Assembly (NCBI GenBank): GCA_016712405.1
Contig: JADJRD010000014.1
Coordinates: forward strand, 972,248-1,036,247
Direction: 5' to 3'
Source: Cellvibrio sp.
Lineage (GTDB): Bacteria > Pseudomonadota > Gammaproteobacteria > Pseudomonadales > Cellvibrionaceae
DNA length: 64,000 bases
The translations under genes were made by a program, and so were the position numbers. The notes under the pieces are model-generated. The model saw only the letters and a program-made list of their open reading frames with translations, made no database searches and had not been told where the DNA came from. Of the stretch, positions 57,483 through 64,000 are shown piece by piece (position 1 is the stretch's first letter; each line of letters begins with the position of its first letter).

Positions 57483-58584
57483 TTGCTGTGGTGATAAACC
57501 AACAACCGAAAAATCCTGTCATGCCGAACCTCATGAGCACGGAGAGTCGAAACATGAACATTCCAGTTGTCATGACCACACAAAGTGTGATTGGTTGCTT
57601 TGGGGTTCTTTAACGATTAGCGTTATTTTTTATTTGTTTCATCTTTTGTCTTTCACAATTTCATTGGATTGGATTAATTATTTTGCTCATGGAGTTTTTG
57701 ATCTGCTCAACACTATGTGGTGGGGTGTTTTATTGGGGATTATGTTTGTCGGTATTCTCGCCAAAATTCCGCAATCGTTAGTGTTATCTGCATTAGGGCA
57801 GGGCGGAACGGTAAAAGGTTTATTGCGTGCAACTTTTGCCGGTGTTTTTCTGGATTTATGCAGTCACGGCATTTTAATGGTTGGCATGAAGTTGTATCAA
57901 AAAGGGGCCAGCCTTGGGCAGGTGATGGCTTTTTTAATTGCCAGTCCCTGGAATTCGTTTTCACTGACGTTAATCATGATTGCGTTGATAGGATTGCCTT
58001 GGACCTTGGCGTTTATTTTTCTCTCTTTATTAATTGCATTGGTGAGTGGATACATCTTTGATCACTGCGTGAAAACCGGTGTTCTCCCACAAAATCCCAA
58101 CACGCAATCTTTACCGGAAAATTTTCAATTTTCTTCGGATTTTGCTGATCATTGGCGATCAATTGAGTGGCGGCCATCTTTGTTCGGGAGTATTTTTCGG
58201 GAGGGATTATCGGGTGCAAGAATGGTGCTGCGCTGGCTATTGTTCGGGGTGATTTTGGCCTCGTTGATTCGCACCTTTGTCAGTGCGGATGTGTTTCAAC
58301 AATGGTTTGGTCCTAGCCTCATTGGTCTTACACTGACCTTAATTGCAGCAACGGTAATAGAAGTCTGCTCTGAAGGATCAACTCCCATTGCGGCTGATTT
58401 AATGACTCGTACCAATGCGCCGGGCAATAGCTTCACCTTTTTGATGGCAGGTGTGTCAACGGATTACACCGAAGTTATGTCAATTAAAGACACAATGAAA
58501 TCCTGGAAAGTAGCCTTGTTCTTACCTTTGATAACCTTGCCGCAAATCCTGTTATTGGGCTATTTGCTCAATCATTTTGGATGA
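57475..58584 (+). CDS. Cu/Zn-efflux-type permease (SO_0444 / DUF318 family)
   Basis: A 369-residue inner-membrane protein. The N-terminal ~40 residues are Cys/His-rich (SSCCGDK…CHAEPHEHGESKHEHSSCHDHTKC), likely a cytoplasmic metal-binding tail. About 8 membrane helices follow in two halves of the DUF318 permease fold: GILAKIPQSLVLSALGQGG, FLDLCSHGILMVGMKLYQKGAS, LIASPWNSFSL, then VIEVCSEGSTPIAADLM and FLMAGVSTDYTEVMSIKDT. Members are linked to copper/zinc or arsenic export. ATG 57475 overlaps the merR end, with GGAGG upstream. It is under the 56984 MerR-type promoter. Confidence 0.9.
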   Translation: MSSCCGDKPTTEKSCHAEPHEHGESKHEHSSCHDHTKCDWLLWGSLTISVIFYLFHLLSFTISLDWINYFAHGVFDLLNTMWWGVLLGIMFVGILAKIPQSLVLSALGQGGTVKGLLRATFAGVFLDLCSHGILMVGMKLYQKGASLGQVMAFLIASPWNSFSLTLIMIALIGLPWTLAFIFLSLLIALVSGYIFDHCVKTGVLPQNPNTQSLPENFQFSSDFADHWRSIEWRPSLFGSIFREGLSGARMVLRWLLFGVILASLIRTFVSADVFQQWFGPSLIGLTLTLIAATVIEVCSEGSTPIAADLMTRTNAPGNSFTFLMAGVSTDYTEVMSIKDTMKSWKVALFLPLITLPQILLLGYLLNHFG

Positions 58585-58633
58585 TTGTGCTAGTATGCGT
58601 GCCAGATTTTTATAAACATTCAAGAGGCAAAAG

Positions 58634-59204
58634 ATGAGCATTAAATCCGATAAGTGGATGCGCCGCATGGCAGAGCAACATGGCATGATCGAACCGTTTG
58701 AACCCAATCAAGTTCGTTACGATACCTCTGGCCATAAAATTGTTTCTTACGGTACGTCCAGTTACGGTTACGATGTGCGTTGTGCCGACGAATTTAAAAT
58801 TTTTACCAACGTTCACTCTACAGTCGTTGATCCAAAAAATTTCGACGAAAAAAGTTTTGTCGATATTAAAAGCGATGTTTGCATCATCCCGCCCAATTCA
58901 TTTGCACTTGCCAGAACCGTTGAATATTTTCGCATTCCGCGCAGTATTTTGACTGTGTGTTTGGGGAAATCCACTTACGCTCGTTGTGGCATTATCGTTA
59001 ACGTCACTCCTCTCGAACCCGAATGGGAAGGTCACGTCACGCTGGAATTTTTCCAACACCACACCTTTACCCGCAAAAATTTATGCGCATGAAGGTGTGG
59101 CACAAATGTTATTTTTTGAATCTGATGAGGTGTGTGATACCTCATACAAAGATCGCGGCGGAAAATACCAAGGCCAACGCGGCGTGACTTTGCCTCGTAC
59201 TTAA
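58634..59204 (+). pseudogene. dcd: dCTP deaminase, frameshifted as read (probable sequence error)
   Basis: Removing one T from the T5 run at 59048-59052 joins the two frames into a 189-residue Dcd very like the Pseudomonas enzyme: SIKSDKWMRRMAEQHGMIEPF at the N-terminus, SYGTSSYGYDVRCADEF, CLGKSTYARCGIIVNVTPLEPEWEGHVTLEF, then SNTTPLPAKIYAHEGVAQMLFFESDE and GKYQGQRGVTLP. It converts dCTP to dUTP for thymidylate synthesis. RBS AAGAGGC. Every other residue looks conserved, so the extra T is more likely a read error than inactivation. Confidence 0.9.
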
Positions 59205-59224
59205 TTAAATTACTGAATAAAAAA

Positions 59225-59410
59225 ATGGGCGACATACTCCCCTTCAAAAAGCCCAGTCCTTTTGAAAAACACAAAGGCAAAACTCTCTGCCGTAGTGGTT
59301 TTCACAAATGGAAAATTATTCAAGAAAAACAATTTGATGTAAAGCAAGGAAAGCTGGTTACTCTTTATCAATGTGGTCGTTGTGGTGAGAGGAAAACGGA
59401 AGTGGTTTGA
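59225..59410 (+). CDS. Small zinc-ribbon-like protein
   Basis: A 61-residue basic protein: MGDILPFKKPSPFEKHKGKTLCRSGFHKW…, then LYQCGRCGERKTE. CxxxxxH and CxxC (Cys22, His27, Cys51, Cys54) could bind one zinc ion. Similar small genes occur near dcd in pseudomonads and relatives. Function unknown. It starts 20 bp after dcd. Confidence 0.72.
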   Translation: MGDILPFKKPSPFEKHKGKTLCRSGFHKWKIIQEKQFDVKQGKLVTLYQCGRCGERKTEVV

Positions 59411-59471
59411 CTTGATGTTAATTGCTGAAAATGATAAAAACCAGCGCTAATTGATTAAGGATTTTTAGATT

Positions 59472-60145
59472 TTGTTACTTGATACCCGCCACTCATTGGA
59501 AACCCCTGAAGGTGCATCTTTACCTTTAACTCCTGCTGGATTCGGTGTGCGCTGTCTTGCGCAGTTAATTGATTTATTTATCCGCATTGTGGTTTATATG
59601 ATTGCAGCCATACCTCTGGGATTTATTGATTCCAGTGGTGGATTGATTTTAATTCTTGTCTTTTTACTAGAGTGGTTTTATCCCGTTTTTTTTGAGGTGA
59701 CTCGCCATGGTCGCACTCCAGGTAAAAAAAGCATGAACATTCATGTTATTAATGACGATGCTACACCTGTCACGTTTGCGCCTTCGCTTATTCGAAATTT
59801 ATTACGAGCTGTTGATATATTGCCTGTGTTTTATGTCACAGGAATTATTGCCAGTTTGTGTAATAGACAATTTAAACGATTAGGTGATTTAGCGGCGGGC
59901 ACTATGGTTGTCTACGACATACCCGCGATTCGTGATCCCAGTTTTGAGGCAAAAGGACAGCTGCCAGTTCCCAGTGATTTTTCAACAGACGAACAGCGCG
60001 CTTTATTGGCATTTGCCGAACGCAGCAAATTTTATCCGGCGAGCGTCAAAGTGAATTAGCAACTATTTTGCAGCCTGTGATCAATGCCAAAGATCCAGTG
60101 ATTGCCATTAAACAAATGGCCAATACTTTGGTTGGAAAATATTAG
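59472..60145 (+). pseudogene. RDD family membrane protein, frameshifted near its end as read
   Basis: Restoring one T to the T4 run at 60030-60033 extends the protein through LSGERQSELATILQPVINAKDPV to KY at 60145, about 224 residues, which matches RDD proteins of this operon type. As read it stops at 60059. The RDD domain shows PAGFGVRCLAQLIDLFIRI (about 20-38), three hydrophobic helices and GRTPGKKSMNIHVIN. The start is TTG 59472 with AAGGA 10 nt upstream. First gene of the RDD-SpoIIM-DUF4129-DUF4350 operon; the function of the set is unknown. Confidence 0.85.
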
Positions 60146-60153
60146 GGGCTCAT

Positions 60154-61146
60154 ATGAAGCAGGGACAATTTGAACAGGTATATCAATCCTTATGGCAAGA
60201 TTTGGCGGGTGACATAGTTGAATTGGAAAAACCTAACGGCCGATTGAAAGCCAATCAACTTGCTAGCTTTGCCGCACGATATCGCAAAGTGTGTCATTTG
60301 CATGCGCTCGCTGAAGATAGGCGATACTCCAGTCATTTAGTTGATCTGTTAGCCGATTTGGTGGTGCGTGGCCACCAGCAACTTTATCGTCGTAAACAAC
60401 CTATTGTGCATCAGCTCACCCGTTTTATTGTTGCAGAATTCCCACGATTGGTTCGTCAGCAACAGGTTTATCTTTGGTGGGCAACAGCCTTGCTCTATCT
60501 GCCAGCATTAATTTTATTTTTGGCCATCATGTGGCAGCCAGATTTGGTTTACACCGTGACATCACCTGAACAAGTGAGTCAATTTGAAGAAATGTATGAT
60601 CCCAGTAATCGTGTACTGGGTAGTGCTCGTGATTCAGATACCAATATGCAAATGTTTGGTCATTATATTTATAACAATATCAGTGTTTCATTTCGTACTT
60701 TTGCCTCGGGTATTATGTTGGGTGTGGGATCAATATTTTTTCTAGTCTTTAACGGATTGTTGTTTGGTGCTGTTGCGGGTCATTTAACCAATGCAGGATT
60801 TGCCGAAACCTTTTTTACGTTTGTGATTGCCCATGGAAGTTTTGAGTTGACCGCAATTACTATTGCGGGCGCAGCGGGGCTCAAGTTGGGGTACAGTCTG
60901 TTGGCGCCGGGAAATTACACCCGATTGGAGTCGCTAAAGCGTGGTAGTGCGGTCGCAATAAAATTAATGTATGGCGTGATTTTAATGTTAATCATTGCAG
61001 CTTTTATTGAGGCATTTTGGTCATCGAATAATATTTTTGAATCCTGGCAGAAATATTTAGTGGGAGGATTTTTGTGGTTGATTGTGATTGCGTATTTGGC
61101 GCTGAGTGGTCGCTCATTACCGGGTGAAGGAGATGGTGCAGCGTGA
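60154..61146 (+). CDS. SpoIIM-type stage II sporulation M family membrane protein
   Basis: A 330-residue integral membrane protein. A soluble N-terminal half (LKANQLASFAARYRKVCHLHALAEDRR…, LVDLLADLVVRGHQQLY) is followed by about five membrane helices with SFRTFASGIMLGVGSIFFLVFNGLLFGAV and FVIAHGSFELTAITIAGAAGLKLG, the SpoIIM signature. In non-sporulating proteobacteria this gene is found with MoxR/RDD/DUF58/DUF4129 genes; the role is uncertain. It starts 8 bp after the restored RDD stop. The next gene overlaps by 4 nt (GTGA). Confidence 0.9.
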   Translation: MKQGQFEQVYQSLWQDLAGDIVELEKPNGRLKANQLASFAARYRKVCHLHALAEDRRYSSHLVDLLADLVVRGHQQLYRRKQPIVHQLTRFIVAEFPRLVRQQQVYLWWATALLYLPALILFLAIMWQPDLVYTVTSPEQVSQFEEMYDPSNRVLGSARDSDTNMQMFGHYIYNNISVSFRTFASGIMLGVGSIFFLVFNGLLFGAVAGHLTNAGFAETFFTFVIAHGSFELTAITIAGAAGLKLGYSLLAPGNYTRLESLKRGSAVAIKLMYGVILMLIIAAFIEAFWSSNNIFESWQKYLVGGFLWLIVIAYLALSGRSLPGEGDGAA

Positions 61147-62729
61147 ATCTTGATCAAATCACTATTGAAATCAGACCGCGATCGGCTTGGGAAGCAGTTG
61201 ATTTAGGCGTGTTGATGGCGCGACGTTGGTGGTCGCCCATGATGAAAATTTGGTTTATTGTCAGCTTGCCGTTTTTTTTACTATCGCTATTGTTTCCGCA
61301 AGAAAAATTGGTTTGGGCTGCTGTATTTATTTGGTGGTTTAAGCCACTTTATGAAAGGCCCTTGCTCTATTTTTTAAGTCATGCGGTGTTCAATGAAATG
61401 CCTGATCTTCGCAGCACATTGAAGAATTGCATTTCTCTATTCTTTAAACAATTTTTTCTTAGTTTAACTTGGCGACGATTTAGTTTTAGTCGCAGTATGG
61501 ATTTACCTGTTTTGCAACTCGAAGGTTTAACCGGTGGTCGTAGACAAGAACGGTTGATGGTGTTGCATCGCGAAGATTCCGCTCCTTCAGGATGGCTGCA
61601 TATTTTAGGATTCCTGCTGGAAATTTTTGTGGCAATGGGTGTGATGAGTGTTGCATGGGTATTGGTGCCGAACGAAATTAATATCGATTGGGCGAATGTA
61701 TTTTGGGACAGGAATTCCAACCTGGCAGATTACTTGTTACACCTGACGGCTTATGTGGCCATGTGGTTGATGGCTCCATTTTATGTGGCTTGCGGGTTTT
61801 CTCTTTATTTAAATCGGCGCATTAAATTAGAGGCTTGGGATCTGGATATTGCGTTTCGGCGCATAGTGAGCAAGAGACAGTTATCGCAATTGCTGTCCAT
61901 CTTTTTTGTCGTTTTTTGTTTTGGGTGTGTTGATTCACAAAGCCCTGTTTATGCTCAAGATGAGCCTGTGTACCAAACCGCCGCAGAAGAGTCAGCTGTC
62001 GATTCGGAAATTTTAGGTGAGCCCACACATTTGCATCGGGAATCCTCAAAAAAATCCATTGAAGATCTGATGCAGCAGGACGAATTCAGTCATAAAGAAA
62101 CAGTGAAGCGTTTGCGTTTAAAAGATCAGGACGAAGATGAATCCACTTTTATAAGGTGGTTGATTGAATGGTTGGACCGTTCAGATGTTGAATCTCTTGG
62201 CTTGGGCAGTATGTTTGAATTGCTGCTTTGGGTAGCGTTTTTTGTATTGGTTATCATTTTTGTTTATCGCTATCGACATTGGTTATCTGCCCAATTTGTA
62301 AGAGTCGGTTCGGCGCCGCCAGCAAAAGAAAAACCAGTCACATTATTTGGTATGGATGTTCGTCGGGAATCCTTGCCGGATGATGTTAATGCAGCGGCAA
62401 AGGCATTGTTGCAAGCAGGTGATCATCGTGCTGCCTTGGCGTTATTGTATAGAGCCAGCCTCGCACATTTAATTTATAGCGGCATAGAAATTGAAGATGG
62501 GTTTACCGAATTGGAATGTTTGAAAATCATGAAGTTTGATTTGCCCAAGCTTGCGAGGACCAAAGAAGATGCAGAATATGCCGAATCACGCATTGAATAT
62601 TTTTCACTGTTGACATCAGTCTGGCGCCGATTAGCTTACGGGCATCTGTTGCCTGATGAGCGAGAGTTACTACAGCTGTGTTCCAGTTGGAATCAATGTT
62701 GGTTAAAAGAAATGGGGGCAAAAGCATGA
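61143..62729 (+). CDS. DUF4129 domain membrane protein
   Basis: A 528-residue protein starting at GTG, overlapping the SpoIIM stop. About four membrane segments lie in the N-terminal half (IVSLPFFLLSLLFP, LGFLLEIFVAMGVMSVAWVLV, LHLTAYVAMWLMAPFYVACGF, LLSIFFVVFCFGCV) and one at about 357-378. A periplasmic charged linker lies in between. The C-terminal DUF4129 domain (about 410-515) shows AAAKALLQAGDHRAALALLYRASLAHLIYSGIE and VWRRLAYGHLLPDERELLQL. Part of the MoxR-associated membrane operon; no activity known. Confidence 0.88.
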   Translation: MNLDQITIEIRPRSAWEAVDLGVLMARRWWSPMMKIWFIVSLPFFLLSLLFPQEKLVWAAVFIWWFKPLYERPLLYFLSHAVFNEMPDLRSTLKNCISLFFKQFFLSLTWRRFSFSRSMDLPVLQLEGLTGGRRQERLMVLHREDSAPSGWLHILGFLLEIFVAMGVMSVAWVLVPNEINIDWANVFWDRNSNLADYLLHLTAYVAMWLMAPFYVACGFSLYLNRRIKLEAWDLDIAFRRIVSKRQLSQLLSIFFVVFCFGCVDSQSPVYAQDEPVYQTAAEESAVDSEILGEPTHLHRESSKKSIEDLMQQDEFSHKETVKRLRLKDQDEDESTFIRWLIEWLDRSDVESLGLGSMFELLLWVAFFVLVIIFVYRYRHWLSAQFVRVGSAPPAKEKPVTLFGMDVRRESLPDDVNAAAKALLQAGDHRAALALLYRASLAHLIYSGIEIEDGFTELECLKIMKFDLPKLARTKEDAEYAESRIEYFSLLTSVWRRLAYGHLLPDERELLQLCSSWNQCWLKEMGAKA

Positions 62730-64000
62730 GCCCCGTTAGAAAAAAAATTCTACTAATTGGTGTGATACTTGTATTGTTAATTGCAGGATTGGGTTACCTA
62801 ATATCAAGTCAGTTTTATTGGGCCGAAGAAGAAATTGATCGCGGTTTTTCCAAGTCAGCGCTGCAAAATGATTTTCTTGCTGCAAAGTTATTTTTGCAAA
62901 AACAGGGTATCCCTGTATCTGTGGTAAAAAATCAACGCTTGTTGGAAGAGGGTCGTTGGCGTAACCTCGCATTAAAACCGGATGATACTGTTATTTTAGT
63001 CAATGCGTATAAAACGCTCGATGAGAATCGCTATTACAAATTAAAGGATTGGGTTGAAGGTGGCGGAACTTTAATTGCTTCTTCGCAAAATCCTTTTGTG
63101 GGGTCTCACACAAATGAAAATGATTTGCTTCTGGAGGAGTTTGGTATTGAGCAAGCGCCCAGAAAAGTTGAAGAGAAAGGTGACTTTTTTGAGGAATTGT
63201 CAAAAGATCTGAAGAAAAAAGAAAAAGAACTGAAAGAGAAAAAACAAAAGAAACAAAAGGAGTCATCAACAGAGGTTGAAAAAGACAAATCAAAAACTCC
63301 AGAAGAGATCTCCGCGAATGAAAAAAAACGGGAACTGAAAGAAGCTTATTGGAATCGTTGCGGCAAGAAAAAAGATGCAACTCCGATTGATTTTCTATCA
63401 GAAGAAAAACCCTTAATGTTTGATTTCAGTCGCGAAGATAACTTTATTTATTATGACTATGATGAACTAGATGATGAGGGGCTTGCTAAAGAACACGCCG
63501 AACATTTCTTACACTTTGATTGGGGTGATGGGACAGCCACTTTTGTCAGTGATACCCACATCTGGTCGAATAGGCGAATCGATTGTCACGATCATGCTTA
63601 CGCATTGTGGAGTTTGGTGAATGTGGAAGGGCGAGTCTGGATTTTGATTAATCAGGATGCGCCTTCGCTCTCTGCGATAATTTGGCAGAAAGCTCCATAT
63701 GGGTTGCTAGCTTGTCTTTTAGCGTTGTGTTTATGGTTGTGGTCAAAAAGCCAGAGTCATGGGCCTGTATTTGTGCAAAGAGTATTGGCTCGTCGAAGTT
63801 TAGCTGAGCATTTGTATGCAACCGGTGTCTTGCTCTGGCGAAAATTTCAAAGCCCTCAATTATTAATTGTGTTGCGTAACGACATTTTAGATCGTTTGGA
63901 AAAACATCATTTAATGGCGGGTTCAACTGAACAAGATCCATCAGGGCAATCGCGGCTCGATTTTTTGCATGAACTAACCGGGTTGTCTCAAGAAGCAATT
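62726..64000 (+). CDS. DUF4350 domain membrane protein (3' end outside window)
   Basis: The ATG at 62726 overlaps the DUF4129 stop (ATGA), and the frame stays open to the window end (at least 425 residues). An N-terminal membrane anchor (ILLIGVILVLLIAGLGYLI) is followed by a DUF4350-like periplasmic domain (FLAAKLFLQKQGIPVSVV, DDTVILVNAYKTLDENRYYKLKDWVEGGGTLIASS). An unusual Lys/Glu-rich stretch lies at about residues 147-207 (KDLKKKEKELKEKKQKKQKE and on), then FVSDTHIWSNRRIDCHDHAYALW, a second membrane segment (PYGLLACLLALCLWLWSKS) and a cytoplasmic end with LARRSLAEHLYATGVLLWR. Fourth gene of the RDD/SpoIIM operon. Confidence 0.88.
   Translation, partial: MSPVRKKILLIGVILVLLIAGLGYLISSQFYWAEEEIDRGFSKSALQNDFLAAKLFLQKQGIPVSVVKNQRLLEEGRWRNLALKPDDTVILVNAYKTLDENRYYKLKDWVEGGGTLIASSQNPFVGSHTNENDLLLEEFGIEQAPRKVEEKGDFFEELSKDLKKKEKELKEKKQKKQKESSTEVEKDKSKTPEEISANEKKRELKEAYWNRCGKKKDATPIDFLSEEKPLMFDFSREDNFIYYDYDELDDEGLAKEHAEHFLHFDWGDGTATFVSDTHIWSNRRIDCHDHAYALWSLVNVEGRVWILINQDAPSLSAIIWQKAPYGLLACLLALCLWLWSKSQSHGPVFVQRVLARRSLAEHLYATGVLLWRKFQSPQLLIVLRNDILDRLEKHHLMAGSTEQDPSGQSRLDFLHELTGLSQEAI

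Noticed and set aside
1..64000. Prophage, insertion sequence, integron or tRNA-flanked island
   Set aside because: No transposase, integrase, phage structural gene or tRNA was recognised on either strand; only small palindromic elements are present.

Overview
The window looks like chromosome of a plant-polysaccharide-degrading gammaproteobacterium, most likely Cellvibrio or a close relative. The pointers are a polyserine-linker lipoprotein, a dense set of arabinose/arabinan genes (GH3 with PA14, GH97, GH127 and several esterases), a Pseudomonas-like dcd, and a LapA/LapD/LapG biofilm-adhesin locus. Base composition is AT-leaning by eye. I see no rRNA, tRNA, IS element, prophage or CRISPR array.

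Layout. 1-4.7 kb: the 3' end of cobO, a NIPSNAP protein, and a large lipoprotein with three CxxCH haem motifs. 4.7-9.3 kb (minus): a YtfQRT/YjfF-type furanose ABC importer. 9.5-13.6 kb (plus, divergent): araB-araD-araA ending at a good terminator. 13.7-26.4 kb (plus): a probable operon of SSS sugar symporter, esterase, GH3, tannase-family esterase (frameshifted), GH97 (frameshift plus nonsense), GH127 and aldose 1-epimerase, with palindromic REP-like elements between genes. 26.5-36.8 kb: an FCD-type GntR regulator, more esterases, an ankyrin membrane protein, a YafN/YafO toxin-antitoxin pair, an AraC-type regulator and an amidohydrolase. 37.0-53.0 kb: a giant RTX adhesin (about 3.9 k residues if repaired) with a LapA-type retention module, a candidate LapG cleavage site, 13 tandem 273-bp repeats and a PA14 domain. 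It faces a convergent operon of an uncharacterised 39x-residue protein, lapG and lapD. 53-64 kb: a DUF4380 protein, a PTPS-like/GT2/GtrA operon, a MerR regulator with a Cu/Zn-type permease behind a textbook MerR promoter, dcd, a small zinc-ribbon protein, and an RDD-SpoIIM-DUF4129-DUF4350 operon that runs off the end.

How it fits together. Secreted and periplasmic glycosidases and esterases would trim arabinose-containing hemicellulose or pectin. The ABC importer and symporter would take up the sugars, galM would interconvert anomers, and AraA/B/D would feed xylulose-5-phosphate to the pentose phosphate pathway. The GntR/FCD protein is the obvious candidate regulator. The Lap locus would control cell-surface retention of the adhesin through c-di-GMP: LapD holds LapG when c-di-GMP is high, and LapG clips the adhesin when it is low.

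Sequence quality caveat. At least eight otherwise well-preserved genes carry single-base indels, mostly in homopolymers, or single substitutions. One of them is dcd, a housekeeping gene. Nine tiny deletions totalling 12 nt sit together in the first copies of the adhesin repeat array. Many or all of these are probably read or assembly errors, so the breaks should be verified before any gene is called dead.
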